Shown: positions 6,348-13,855 of the stretch, piece after piece
Numbering within the stretch: the first letter of the stretch is position 1
Layout: every line of letters starts with the position of its first letter
The notes under the pieces: model-generated
The model's database searches: none
What the model was told of the DNA's origin: nothing
Seen by the model: only the letters and a program-made list of their open reading frames with translations
IMG/VR virus record: IMGVR_UViG_3300019742_000004
Span: 1 to 54,711 of that record
Reading direction: 5' to 3' (one strand)
DNA from: a virus
Length of the DNA stretch: 54,711 nt
Made by a program: the position numbers and the translations under genes

Positions 6348-6845
6348 ATGAGTAAAACACACTACAGAAAAGTATTTAAATCAGATCATCTAGGACAAGC
6401 TGACTTAGAAGATATGATAGAAGAAGGTAAAAGATTAGTATTTACCATAAAAGAAGTAAGGCAAGAAATAGGCGTTTCGGTTGCTGGCAGAACAGGCAAT
6501 CATAATATAGCTTATTTCGTTGAACCTATCAAACCATTAGTGTTAAATGCTACTAATAGTAAAACAGTTAGAGGATTTAACCAGAACAGCCCGTTTGTTG
6601 AGGATTGGGGTAATACATTAATTGAACTATACATTGATACTAATGTTAAAATGAAAGGCGAAATAGTTGGAGGCGTGAGGATAAAACCAAAACAACCAGC
6701 GATAACTAAACCTGAAATCACACCAGATAGTGCAAAATGGAAAGACGCTGTAGCTTATTACGAAAAACATAAATGCTTTACAGGTGTGCTAAAACATTAT
6801 ACCCTATCCGAGGCTAACCAAAAAAAGATAAAAGATGAAGCTTAG
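6348..6845 (+). CDS. Recombination-module hypothetical protein
   Basis: 165 residues; it overlaps the exonuclease gene by 11 nt. The N-terminal half contains beta strands (KRLVFTIKEVRQEIGVSVAG), and the C-terminal region has KWKDAVAYYEKHKCFTGVLKHY, a helical segment like those in proteins encoded just upstream of YqaJ nucleases in Bacteroidota phages. It may help load the exonuclease or bind DNA; this is inferred only from position. Confidence 0.7.
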   Translation: MSKTHYRKVFKSDHLGQADLEDMIEEGKRLVFTIKEVRQEIGVSVAGRTGNHNIAYFVEPIKPLVLNATNSKTVRGFNQNSPFVEDWGNTLIELYIDTNVKMKGEIVGGVRIKPKQPAITKPEITPDSAKWKDAVAYYEKHKCFTGVLKHYTLSEANQKKIKDEA

Positions 6846-7488
6846 ATACGATATAGCTCAGAACTCTGAAGAATGGTACGATATAAAGCTGGGTAAATTC
6901 TCAGCTTCTATTGCTGGTGACTTGCTAATGGATAAAAAAAACAAAGGTTATTCAAATCTTATAAAAAAAATATCTGAAGAGCGAATGACGGGAGAAGCTT
7001 GTGAAAGTAATAGCTTTAAAGGTAATGCATTCACAGAAAGGGGTCATGAATTTGAACCAATAGCCAGAGAAGATTATGAAATAAGAACATTTAACGAAGT
7101 TAAAATAATAGGCGTTATTGAGCGAGATGATTGGTGTTTGTGTTCTCCAGATGGTTTGATAGACGATAACGGATTACACCAAATTAAATGCCCTATATTT
7201 AATACACAAAGCGAGTATCTATATACATATAATAAATACAAGGATACATTAACTGCGAATGAATTAATGTGTAAAATATCATCTACATATTATAAACAAA
7301 TGCAGTTTGAATTATTTGTATCAGAAAGAGAATACAATATATTTACTTCGTATCACCCTAAATTAGCCGCAATAGATATTATAATAACTAGAGATGAAGA
7401 TATGTTAAGGGCTATTGAATATAGATTGATAGAGGCAAAAGAAGAAGTAGTAAAAAGAATTGAATTATTAAAATCTTATAAAAACTAA
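6835..7488 (+). CDS. YqaJ/lambda-type exonuclease
   Basis: 217 residues of the YqaJ viral recombinase family: EEWYDIKLGKFSAS at about 12-25, GNAFTERGHEFEPIARE at 63-79, SPDGLID at 104-110, LHQIKCP at 114-120 and YYKQMQFELFV near 152. It should digest one strand of dsDNA ends for recombination with the SSB encoded downstream. The motif usually reads E-x-K after the SPDG aspartate; here position 116 is Gln (HQIK), so the usual metal-binding Glu is missing. Confidence 0.85.
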   Translation: MKLRYDIAQNSEEWYDIKLGKFSASIAGDLLMDKKNKGYSNLIKKISEERMTGEACESNSFKGNAFTERGHEFEPIAREDYEIRTFNEVKIIGVIERDDWCLCSPDGLIDDNGLHQIKCPIFNTQSEYLYTYNKYKDTLTANELMCKISSTYYKQMQFELFVSEREYNIFTSYHPKLAAIDIIITRDEDMLRAIEYRLIEAKEEVVKRIELLKSYKN

Positions 7489-7491
7489 AAC

Positions 7492-7857
7492 ATGAAATTC
7501 AAAGTATCATTTAAAAAAGAAGTAGAAGGTAAAATAAAGGCTGTATGGGTATTAATAAGCTCCGATACTTACGGACATGCCGAAGAACAGTTTTTCAATT
7601 ACTGCGAAGAACACGAAATACCTATGTCGTTAGGTGAGTATAAAATAGTACCCACGAAAATAACAGATATTATAGTAAATAAAGAGTGTAGCAACTGGTA
7701 TTTAATCACCTACGTAGACACATGTGACGACAAAGAAGTATCATTTCAAGCGTTAATCGAAAGTGACAACGATATAAACGCCCGCAAGGAGATTGAAGAA
7801 ATAGTAAACGTTAAGAGTACGGTATCAACAAAATATATAGATGTAATATGTCAGTAA
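7492..7857 (+). CDS. Hypothetical protein, possibly DUF4494-like
   Basis: 121 residues between the exonuclease and SSB genes, overlapping the latter by 10 nt. The segment VWVLISSDTYGHAEEQFF recalls DUF4494 proteins of Bacteroidota phages, which have a conserved Ser/Thr-x-(S/T)-E-A-E pattern there. The assignment is tentative. The close packing suggests a role in the recombination module. Confidence 0.6.
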   Translation: MKFKVSFKKEVEGKIKAVWVLISSDTYGHAEEQFFNYCEEHEIPMSLGEYKIVPTKITDIIVNKECSNWYLITYVDTCDDKEVSFQALIESDNDINARKEIEEIVNVKSTVSTKYIDVICQ

Positions 7858-8255
7858 ACAAAGTAATTTTAGTGGGTCGAGTTGGTAAAGATCCTGAAAT
7901 AAAGTATTTAGACGGAGGTACTGCGGTTGCAAACTTTCCTCTAGCAACAAGTGAAAGCTACAAAGATAAGAGCGGCGAAAAAAAAGAAGTAACTGAGTGG
8001 CATAATATATCTATTTGGAGAAGTCTAGCCGAAGTTGTAGAAAAGTATGTTAAAAAAGGTAGTCTTCTATATTTAGAAGGTAAAATTAAAACAGAAACAT
8101 ACGAAAAGAACGGCGAAAAAAGATATTCAACAAAAATAGTCTGCAATCAAATGCAAATGCTAGGAGGCAACCAGACCAAGGAGCAAAAGCCAGCGGATAG
8201 TTTTGATAACGAACCTACGCCGCCGCCAGACGACATAAATGAATTTCCATTCTAA
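7848..8255 (+). CDS. ssb: Single-stranded DNA-binding protein
   Basis: 135 residues. The OB-fold N-terminus is typical (VNKVILVGRVGKDPEIKYL, WHNISIWRSLAEV, KGSLLYLEGKIKTETYE). A short Pro/Asp-rich linker leads to an acidic tip ending DDINEFPF, the conserved tail that recruits replication and recombination partners. It protects ssDNA during phage replication and works with the YqaJ nuclease encoded just upstream. Confidence 0.95.
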   Translation: MSVNKVILVGRVGKDPEIKYLDGGTAVANFPLATSESYKDKSGEKKEVTEWHNISIWRSLAEVVEKYVKKGSLLYLEGKIKTETYEKNGEKRYSTKIVCNQMQMLGGNQTKEQKPADSFDNEPTPPPDDINEFPF

Positions 8256-8324
8256 AACGGTAAAATAAATTATTTTAATTTCTTCCTTTTTAGTAATTTT
8301 GGAGGGAATTAATATTAATAGCCT

Positions 8325-8828
8325 ATGGATACATTAATTTGCACTTTATGTGCGATAGAAAAGCCATTTAATGAGTTCTACAAGAACAAAGGAATGCCTT
8401 CTGGTTACGCTAACCAATGTAAAGAATGCGTAAAAGCAAGGTCTAAAAAAAGAGAGGAGGTGTTAAGGCAAAATCCTGAATGGGTAGAGAAGGAAAAGGC
8501 TAGAGCAAGGGATAAATACAGAAGACTAGGATATAACCATAAGCAAAAAGAATGGGACAAAAAAAGGCCATGGACTAAAATATATGTTTACAAAAACATA
8601 AATAGAGACCTTAAAAGAAAAGGTTTGTTGAATGATTCCCAAACTGCTCACCACTGGAACTATAATCTCCTTAAAGATGTATTTATTTTAAATAAAAAAG
8701 TTCACAGAAAACTACATAGGTTTATCAGGATAGACGAAGAGACGTTATGTTTTAGGACAATAGAAGGTAATTTATTAGACACTAGAGATAAGCACCAAAA
8801 TTATATTAATATAATAGAAAAATTATAA
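8325..8828 (+). CDS. HNH endonuclease with N-terminal zinc finger
   Basis: 167 residues. Cysteines C6, C9, C32 and C35 make a zinc finger; a basic linker follows. The nuclease part has HHWNYN at 109-114 and VHRKLHRF at 126-133, an HNH-type active-site pattern. It may be a free-standing homing endonuclease. It has its own short upstream region with a TAATTTTG box (8294) and a strong terminator after it, as expected of an inserted mobile gene. Confidence 0.75.
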   Translation: MDTLICTLCAIEKPFNEFYKNKGMPSGYANQCKECVKARSKKREEVLRQNPEWVEKEKARARDKYRRLGYNHKQKEWDKKRPWTKIYVYKNINRDLKRKGLLNDSQTAHHWNYNLLKDVFILNKKVHRKLHRFIRIDEETLCFRTIEGNLLDTRDKHQNYINIIEKL

Positions 8829-8882
8829 ACTTAATTTTTTAATTAACTTATAAACAAAAATAAAGCTAGGCGGGACTAGCGG

Positions 8883-8917
8883 AAAGCGGCGGGTTTATAA
8901 CTTTGCCGCTTTTTTTT
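8883..8917 (+). terminator. Rho-independent terminator
   Basis: AAAGCGGC - 14 nt - GCCGCTTT followed by a run of T to 8917. Strong stem and T tract; it closes the recombination/HNH transcript just before the next promoter. Confidence 0.85.
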
Positions 8918-8926
8918 GTTTAATGT

Positions 8927-8956
8927 TTTGTAATTTCATAAAAAGTATTAACTTTG
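8927..8956 (+). promoter_or_regulatory. Bacteroidota-type promoter
   Basis: TTTG at 8927-8930 and TAACTTTG at 8949-8956 match -33 and -7 boxes (22 nt start to start). The promoter lies between the terminator and the KilA-N gene and argues for the ATG at 8980 rather than 8923 as its start. Confidence 0.7.
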
Positions 8957-8979
8957 TGAATATATCAATACACAAAAAT

Positions 8980-9684
8980 ATGAAGCATACATTAATGGAA
9001 AGGCCTTTAATGGGCAGTATGATAAGGCAAAGGGTAGATAATGAAATGCTATGCCTTACTGACTTATCAAGAATCTATGAAGCTGAAAGGGTTAAAAATG
9101 GATGGGTTGAAAAAAGATTAGACTGGTTTTTTAATAACGATTCTGAACAAGAGTATATTATAGAATTACTTGATTTACAGGGATGTTTCATAAACGTGAA
9201 AAAATTAACGTTTATGGATCAAGTTAAAAATCAAGGTCTTGTTAAATCTTTGAAATCAATAGGCCAATATAAGACAGGCGGTAGAGGTGAGAACAAAGCA
9301 GTATATTGTAATCCTTATATTTTTGTTGCTGTAGCTCAATGGTTGAATCCTAAATTTAGAGCGAAAGTTACAATGTGGGTAACCGATCAGCTTATTCTTA
9401 ATAGAATTGAAGCAGGAGCAAATTACAATACTCTTTGTGATTCTATAAAAGAAAAGATTCTTCCGCAAAGCAGTGATAATTCAAAGAAATTTATATTTTC
9501 TAACTTCGCTAAACTTATTAATAACCATGTATTCGGTAAGCATGACAGCGATTTAAGACACATAGCCAGTAAAGAACAGTTGACTAAACTAAGAGACACA
9601 GAAATAGAACTAACTACACTTATAAATGTAGGGTTTATTTCATCTTATCAAGAGGCTAAAGAATATTTAAAAAATAAGATATGA
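8980..9684 (+). CDS. KilA-N domain protein
   Basis: 234 residues from ATG 8980; an upstream ATG at 8923 would place the start inside the promoter. The KilA-N pattern is clear: DNEMLCLTDLSRIYEAER early on, then GGRGENKAVYCNPYIFVAVA and WLNPKFRAKVTMWVTDQLI. KilA-N is a DNA-binding domain common in large DNA phages. The C-terminal 80 residues are helical and may bind a partner. Its precise role is unknown. Confidence 0.85.
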   Translation: MKHTLMERPLMGSMIRQRVDNEMLCLTDLSRIYEAERVKNGWVEKRLDWFFNNDSEQEYIIELLDLQGCFINVKKLTFMDQVKNQGLVKSLKSIGQYKTGGRGENKAVYCNPYIFVAVAQWLNPKFRAKVTMWVTDQLILNRIEAGANYNTLCDSIKEKILPQSSDNSKKFIFSNFAKLINNHVFGKHDSDLRHIASKEQLTKLRDTEIELTTLINVGFISSYQEAKEYLKNKI

Positions 9685-10070
9685 AAAAAATAATCATTAC
9701 TCATTTATGGGTTATAGGTTTTGGTTGGGAAAACACAATTTACTCAACAGAAGATTTCAATAATGTGATGGAACTAAATAAAATAGATAATAAATTTTAC
9801 GAGTTCGAAGCAACACAAGGAGGTAAATCCTATTTATTAAAAGGTTATTATGTTAAAGATGATGAAATAGTAGATACTCAGTATGAATATACTAAAGAGT
9901 TAAATAACGAAAGAATATGCGACCAATGTGGATCAGAAATGAAAGAATTAAAAAAACCGCGTAAAAAGTATGGCAAGCATAATACTATATACAAATGTAC
10001 TTATTGCGATCATACACATAGAAAGAGAACACAAAACGAAATACTAAGAGATAAAGGATTAAGAGAATGA
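9681..10070 (+). CDS. Hypothetical protein with C-terminal zinc ribbon
   Basis: 129 residues, 4-nt overlap with the KilA-N gene. CDQCGSEM and CTYCDHTHRK in the C-terminal third form a four-Cys zinc ribbon with extra His. The N-terminal part is beta-rich (THLWVIGFGWENTIYS). Function unknown. Confidence 0.7.
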   Translation: MKKIIITHLWVIGFGWENTIYSTEDFNNVMELNKIDNKFYEFEATQGGKSYLLKGYYVKDDEIVDTQYEYTKELNNERICDQCGSEMKELKKPRKKYGKHNTIYKCTYCDHTHRKRTQNEILRDKGLRE

Positions 10071-10168
10071 ACAAACTAAAACAGCAATTCAAGTCACTAA
10101 CCGACAACGAGAAAAAGGTTATACGCAAATATTTAGACAAAGAAGTTTATAACGAGTTAAATAGTTAA
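10067..10168 (+). CDS. 33-residue helical small protein
   Basis: MNKLKQQFKSLTDNEKKVIR..., overlapping the previous gene by 4 nt (ATGA). Highly charged and helical. The overlap and tight packing support translation; no function can be assigned. Confidence 0.55.
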   Translation: MNKLKQQFKSLTDNEKKVIRKYLDKEVYNELNS

Positions 10169-10170
10169 TT

Positions 10171-10251
10171 ATGGAAGAAATTATACAACAAGCTCAGGCA
10201 GATAACAGTAAATTACTAGGTGTAAGATATAGTGATAAATTACCTTTTTAA
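10171..10251 (+). CDS. 26-residue small protein
   Basis: MEEIIQQAQADNSKLLGVRY...; starts 2 nt after the previous stop, and its stop abuts the next ATG. It could be a real micro-gene or a translational spacer in the operon. Confidence 0.4.
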   Translation: MEEIIQQAQADNSKLLGVRYSDKLPF

Positions 10252-10671
10252 ATGGCATTCTACGACTTAAAAGAAGACAGCAAGGTAGAACAAATAACTA
10301 ACTACCTTGCTAAACTTATATCAGATAAATCCACGGTAGAACTCAGGAGGGTAAAGCCTAAAAGAACTAATAGTCAAAATGCGTATTTACATGTACTTTT
10401 TACGCTATGGGGACTAGAACACGGCTATACTGTTGAAGAAGCAAAAACAAACGTAAAAAGACACTTTCACAATATATTTGTTTACGAGAAGAAAGGTCAT
10501 AAATACCTAGGCCGTACAAGGGATATGGACACAAAACAAATGACTGATTTTATAGACCAATTTCGTAATTGGTCAGCTTCAGAAGGGTATTATTTACCTA
10601 GTCCAGACGAATACAAAGGCAAGTACGCCTACTATCAGAATATAATTGAAATTAATAAGGAGTTTTTATAA
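10252..10671 (+). CDS. NinB-like recombination protein
   Basis: 139 residues with the NinB-style pattern: basic start of the core KRTNSQNAYLHVLFTLWGLE (about 37-56), then EEAKTNVKRHF, and FIDQFRNWSASEGYYLPSP near 101-119. NinB (Orf) proteins bind ssDNA and assist phage recombination. It is followed directly by NinG-like and VRR-NUC-like nuclease genes, the usual company of NinB. Confidence 0.7.
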   Translation: MAFYDLKEDSKVEQITNYLAKLISDKSTVELRRVKPKRTNSQNAYLHVLFTLWGLEHGYTVEEAKTNVKRHFHNIFVYEKKGHKYLGRTRDMDTKQMTDFIDQFRNWSASEGYYLPSPDEYKGKYAYYQNIIEINKEFL

Positions 10672-11030
10672 TGAAATTTAAAACAGTTAGTGAGTTATTT
10701 AAACATATTAGCGAAACAAGGGAAATGAAGAGCCAGTTATCGGGAGATCCGTTATTAAATACTAATCATAGTTTACATCATTGGCAATATTTACATATCC
10801 TATCTAAAAATTCGCATACGTTATGGAAAACTGATGAAAGAAACGTAATTCTTGGTACAGTAGAAGAGCACAATAATCAAGAAAGTAACGAAACATTTAA
10901 GCTTATACAGGCAGCAGCAAAAAGGCGTTATATGATAGAAAACGAGGGTAAAAATTTCCCTTTAGACCAGCCTTTTGATTGGTTATTTATGGATAGTGAG
11001 GAAATCAAAACACTTAAAGCTTATGAGTAA
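10671..11030 (+). CDS. HNH / NinG-like nuclease
   Basis: 119 residues. HHWQYLHILSKNSH (36-49) and DERNVILGTVEEHN (55-68) form an HNH-type metal centre with H37, H42, N58 and H67. The layout resembles NinG/Rap-type recombination nucleases but without the usual zinc-binding cysteines. It overlaps the preceding gene by 1 nt and the next by 8 nt. Confidence 0.7.
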   Translation: MKFKTVSELFKHISETREMKSQLSGDPLLNTNHSLHHWQYLHILSKNSHTLWKTDERNVILGTVEEHNNQESNETFKLIQAAAKRRYMIENEGKNFPLDQPFDWLFMDSEEIKTLKAYE

Positions 11031-11298
11031 AAGATTCGCTAAAGTAGACAGCAACCAGCCGCAAATAGTCAAGGAACTACGAGAAAAAGGATATACAGTT
11101 AAACATCTACACGAGCTTAAAAACTTCGTTGATATAACTGTAGGACACAAAGGAGTTAATTATCTATTCGAGATAAAACCCGATAAGTCAAAAAAACTAA
11201 CCCCCGGGGAACAAAAGTTTTTCGATGAATGGACAGGCCAAAGAGATGTGATATACTGCGCTCAAGACGCTATTGATATAATAGAAGGGAATAAATAA
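11023..11298 (+). CDS. VRR-NUC-type nuclease
   Basis: 91 residues from ATG 11023, within the end of the previous gene. The PD-(D/E)xK core is visible: NQPQIVKELREKGY, D37 in NFVDITVGHKG, and E50-x-K52 in LFEIKPDK, then LTPGEQKFFDEWTGQ. VRR-NUC domains cut branched or flapped DNA. It probably resolves recombination intermediates with the NinB- and NinG-like proteins. Confidence 0.8.
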   Translation: MSKRFAKVDSNQPQIVKELREKGYTVKHLHELKNFVDITVGHKGVNYLFEIKPDKSKKLTPGEQKFFDEWTGQRDVIYCAQDAIDIIEGNK

Positions 11299-11351
11299 TT
11301 ACTTAGAACCATTATAAATAAGGACATAATGGTTTTATTTTTCTCTAAATA

Positions 11352-11383
11352 GTTGCAATGTACGCAACGGTTAACTATATTTG
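11352..11383 (+). promoter_or_regulatory. Promoter overlapping a GTTGC-N7-GCAAC palindrome
   Basis: GTTGCAATGTACGCAAC (11352-11368) and the -7 box TATATTTG (11376-11383). The palindrome covers the -33 region and starts exactly 24 nt before the -7 box. The same spacing recurs at 12467/12491 and 26337/26361, so it is a shared operator or an extended -33 element. Confidence 0.75.
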
Positions 11384-11418
11384 TAATGTAATAATTCATA
11401 AACGAAAAATATAAAGAG

Positions 11419-11592
11419 ATGAGAGCAACAGTATCATATTCAGAAAGCGGAAAAATTCAAGTTTTTACAACTAAAGAATTAAAAGGAAGAGGAGTTAGAA
11501 ACATTGGTTTAAAATCTAACGGTGAAACTCGTTACTTACTAACACAAAAGGCTTACGATAAAATACAACACCTTTGCGAATGGATTGGATAA
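11419..11592 (+). CDS. 57-residue basic small protein
   Basis: MRATVSYSESGKIQVFTTKE..., ending HLCEWIG. First gene behind the palindromic promoter, with the usual gagATG start. Beta-rich start, helical end; unknown family. Confidence 0.65.
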   Translation: MRATVSYSESGKIQVFTTKELKGRGVRNIGLKSNGETRYLLTQKAYDKIQHLCEWIG

Positions 11593-11762
11593 AATTAAAA
11601 GAGAAGTTCCCGAATAGCTATAAGTAAATTCGGGAATTTTCTGAAAAAACAAATACAATAGGAAGAACGTGTCTTTATAGGTTTTTAAAATCAAAAGGTT
11701 ATCCTGATAGTTTTATTTTAACAAAATATCTGAAAGAGTACGAGAATGATAATACTAAATAA
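11580..11762 (+). pseudogene. Small gene interrupted by in-frame TAA
   Basis: ATG 11580 opens MDWIKLKEKFPNSYK, then TAA at 11625-11627, and the same frame stays open for 44 more protein-like codons (TCLYRFLKSKGYPDSF...) to TAA 11760-11762. It overlaps the previous gene by 13 nt. The stop lies in a hairpin (TTCCCGAAT/ATTCGGGAA followed by TTTT), so the alternative is a terminator inside a dead gene. I favour a decayed gene. Confidence 0.45.
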
Positions 11763-11841
11763 ATACACGCCAGAAGCATACGGAAACCTTAAAACACTAT
11801 GCGATGCTTTAAAAGTAAGTTACTACACTTATAAAGCATAA
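11746..11841 (+). CDS. 31-residue small protein
   Basis: MIILNKYTPEAYGNLKTLCD..., ending SYYTYKA; overlaps the interrupted frame before it. The C-terminal part (KTLCDALKVSYYTY) looks like one helix pair of an HTH. Its stop codon touches the attC-like hairpin at 11840. Confidence 0.45.
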   Translation: MIILNKYTPEAYGNLKTLCDALKVSYYTYKA

Positions 11842-11931
11842 CGTAGATGCGGTATGAGTAGGCCGCTTTGTAGACTGCTCAAAATTTAGTAATAGCCTTG
11901 ATAGCGGCTTACTTATGACCGCTTGTTAGGC
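11840..11931 (+). repeat. attC-like hairpin, copy A
   Basis: Outer arms AACGTAGATGCGGTATG and TTATGACCGCTTGTTAGGC are nearly the same as at 23223-23320. The stem GCGGTATGAGTAGGCCGCT pairs with AGCGGCTTACTTATGACCGC. The 3' end GTTAGGC fits the integron R' box GTTRRRY. It starts at a stop codon and ends 17 nt before the next ATG, as a cassette recombination site would. Confidence 0.6.
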
Positions 11932-11948
11932 ACAGTACGATACTGAAA

Positions 11949-12197
11949 ATGGAAAATTACATAGTGACACTAAAGAGAAGAACAACTCTAAAATGCTTTA
12001 GGAATAGGATTTTAAAAATGAGATTCGGGTTAAATAAAATCGAACATAGGAACTTTAGTAGACTTGATAACGGTTTGAAAAGAGGACACTTAAAATCCGT
12101 TGGTTCAAGAGAGCTATACAGGATATTGAATAGGTACATAAATATGAGTAACGAAGAGTTGTTTTGTAGCGATATATTTCTACTTGAGATAAAGTAG
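11949..12197 (+). CDS. Hypothetical basic 82-residue protein
   Basis: Very basic N-terminal two thirds (TLKRRTTLKCFRNRILKMRF) and a helical C-terminus. It follows the attC-like hairpin and precedes the HTH regulator gene. No domain recognised. A degenerate version of the 50-nt repeat follows its stop (about 12207). Confidence 0.6.
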   Translation: MENYIVTLKRRTTLKCFRNRILKMRFGLNKIEHRNFSRLDNGLKRGHLKSVGSRELYRILNRYINMSNEELFCSDIFLLEIK

Positions 12198-12276
12198 TAT
12201 TGTGTCTAACTAGTCGATAAAAACACCTTTACCACCAGCTAACCCTTTAACTTACAAGCAACAATACAGTATAAAT

Positions 12277-12456
12277 ATGAAACTAAAAGACAAGATAATT
12301 AAAAGCGGTCTTAGTAACTATTACATAGCACAGCACTCAGGTATAAACAAATCAACAGTAGGTCGTATAAGATCAGGTATAATAAGATACCCGAGAGATG
12401 AAACAGCCGAAGCTATAGAAAAGGCTATTAAGAATCATTCTAAACAGCAAAAATAA
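12277..12456 (+). CDS. Small HTH (Cro-like) regulator
   Basis: 59 residues; a helix-turn-helix spans about 13-34 (NYYIAQHSGINKSTVGRIRS), with a short basic tail. The size is Cro-like. Its stop is 11 nt from a GTTGC-N7-GCAAC palindrome over a promoter (12467), and the same palindrome lies at 11352, so it is the best candidate for the regulator of those promoters. The pairing is inferred from adjacency. Confidence 0.75.
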   Translation: MKLKDKIIKSGLSNYYIAQHSGINKSTVGRIRSGIIRYPRDETAEAIEKAIKNHSKQQK

Positions 12457-12466
12457 ACGCAAATTA

Positions 12467-12498
12467 GTTGCAAGGCTCGCAACTAGGTATTATATTTA
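12467..12498 (+). promoter_or_regulatory. Promoter overlapping a GTTGC-N7-GCAAC palindrome
   Basis: GTTGCAAGGCTCGCAAC (12467-12483) with the -7 box TATATTTA (12491-12498), 24 nt start to start as at 11352. It lies between the HTH gene and the gene at 12528. Confidence 0.75.
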
Positions 12499-12527
12499 CA
12501 GTATAGAAATTCAAAAAAAACAAAGAG

Positions 12528-12821
12528 ATGAGACTAAATACAAAAAACAAAAGCACAAGGTTCATGAATGGCAACATTGATGTCGATGGCGTTATTTTAG
12601 ATATTCTTATAGAAGAACATGGTCACGCCGCTGTATACTCATCTAATATTGATTTTAGTGAAGCAATTTACTCAAATGGGTTTATTGAAGCTATAGAGGA
12701 TGATAAAATACCTATGTTAAAATTATATCCAACTGATTCACATAGATTTTATAATGAATTAAGTGAATATCATCATATTATTGTGAATGACGAATGTTAT
12801 AATGTATATTTTAAAAACTAA
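12528..12821 (+). CDS. Hypothetical acidic 97-residue protein
   Basis: First gene behind the 12467 promoter, gagATG start. Mixed alpha/beta, acidic, no recognised motif. It is followed after 10 nt by another orphan gene. Confidence 0.65.
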   Translation: MRLNTKNKSTRFMNGNIDVDGVILDILIEEHGHAAVYSSNIDFSEAIYSNGFIEAIEDDKIPMLKLYPTDSHRFYNELSEYHHIIVNDECYNVYFKN

Positions 12822-12831
12822 ACATAAGATT

Positions 12832-13167
12832 ATGAAAACTTCAACAAAAAATTACGAACATGAATTAAAATGGTTTAACAATCTAACATCTAAAAACAAC
12901 GAATCAGTATCACATGTTTATTATATACAAGATATCCAGACAATAGAGATGCTTAACAAGTATTTTGAAGATTCAGGAGGAGAGCAGAAGTCTGCTATAT
13001 GGGTAGATATAGACGGCCTTATAACTAAGGCTAGTATTGATTGCACTAAAGAAGGTTGTAATTGTTCAGGATCATGGAGTGAAGAGTACTGTGAGCATGA
13101 AGAGGAAGATTTTTATTTCAATTACGAAGATTTATTTAATATTCTTAGTTTACGATATAAACATTAG
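12832..13167 (+). CDS. Hypothetical protein with Cys-rich acidic C-terminus
   Basis: 111 residues from ATG 12832; an upstream ATG at 12787 lies inside the previous gene. Towards the C-terminus, CTKEGCNCSGSWSEEYCEHE supplies four Cys and a His that may bind metal. A terminator follows its stop. Function unknown. Confidence 0.65.
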   Translation: MKTSTKNYEHELKWFNNLTSKNNESVSHVYYIQDIQTIEMLNKYFEDSGGEQKSAIWVDIDGLITKASIDCTKEGCNCSGSWSEEYCEHEEEDFYFNYEDLFNILSLRYKH

Positions 13168-13176
13168 TCACTCCAG

Positions 13177-13200
13177 CCCCGCTCTGAAACAAAAGCGGGG
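13177..13200 (+). terminator. Terminator-like hairpin
   Basis: CCCCGCT - 10-nt loop - AGCGGGG, directly after the preceding stop codon. A strong GC stem, but followed by AATTGG instead of a T run. Confidence 0.6.
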
Positions 13201-13230
13201 AATTGGTGGTAAAACTAAAAAACTTTTGAT

Positions 13231-13515
13231 ATGAAAGATTTATATTATTTCGAAAAAGAAAAAACTTTAATTTGGATAACTGGATACGGTAGTTTTAATA
13301 ATTTAAAAGATAGATTCGAACACTACAGTGAAAAAGCAGACATCCTCAGTAAATTAATAAACAGAGATACTAATGATGTATGCCATTTGTTTATAGAAAA
13401 TTCATCTAGATTCGAAAGAATGAATTGCTTTTATCTACAAGGTGTAACAGAAAAACCAGAAGAAGCAATGGAAATGTGTGAAGATTGGACTGTAAGTAGT
13501 TGGATAAGGAGGTAG
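13231..13515 (+). CDS. Hypothetical 94-residue protein
   Basis: Starts at a gatATG. Aromatic-rich N-terminus (MKDLYYFEKEKTLIWITG) and a C-terminus with MCEDWTVSSWIRR. Not recognised; packed 3 nt before the next gene. Confidence 0.65.
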   Translation: MKDLYYFEKEKTLIWITGYGSFNNLKDRFEHYSEKADILSKLINRDTNDVCHLFIENSSRFERMNCFYLQGVTEKPEEAMEMCEDWTVSSWIRR

Positions 13516-13518
13516 CTT

Positions 13519-13773
13519 ATGAAGCTTAAAATAATACAAGTATGTCAAAAGTTCCAGATTCAGGAACGAATACCCTGCACTAACGTATTCCTAAAAGCAA
13601 ATATCAGCGGTGTAATAAACTCATTTTCTAATATACCAGCCGCTTTAAGAATAATAAAGAAAAAGTACGGATACAAAGGAGAAGAACTAAAAATAATTAT
13701 TGATTATGGAGTTAATAAAGATAGGATTTTCGCAGGAGAGACTAATAAAACTATTCCACGCCAGAAAAGATAG
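13519..13773 (+). CDS. Hypothetical basic 84-residue protein
   Basis: Starts 3 nt after the previous stop. Contains ALRIIKKKYGYKGEELKIII. Its last third overlaps the next small frame in another register. Unknown function. Confidence 0.6.
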   Translation: MKLKIIQVCQKFQIQERIPCTNVFLKANISGVINSFSNIPAALRIIKKKYGYKGEELKIIIDYGVNKDRIFAGETNKTIPRQKR

Positions 13774-13849
13774 TGAAATAAAACTAAACGTAACTAAAGC
13801 CGATATAATAAATGCAAAGTATGGTTTTAGCAAAATATCTAAAAACTGA
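13706..13849 (+). CDS. 47-residue basic small protein (overlapping frame)
   Basis: MELIKIGFSQERLIKLFHAR... starts inside the previous gene and runs 76 nt beyond its stop to TGA 13847-13849. The residues beyond the overlap (KADIINAKYGFSKISK) look like protein. It is moderately supported. Confidence 0.4.
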   Translation: MELIKIGFSQERLIKLFHARKDSEIKLNVTKADIINAKYGFSKISKN

Positions 13850-13855
13850 AATTAT

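Noticed and set aside
8923-8979. Upstream ATG for the KilA-N gene
   Set aside because: It would place the first 19 codons across a good promoter (8927-8956) and gives a hydrophobic, non-KilA-N extension.
12429-12440. ATTCTAAAC at 12432 and 6281 as further phage promoters
   Set aside because: They lie in or at the ends of coding sequence and have no TAnnTTTG-like box 19 nt downstream.
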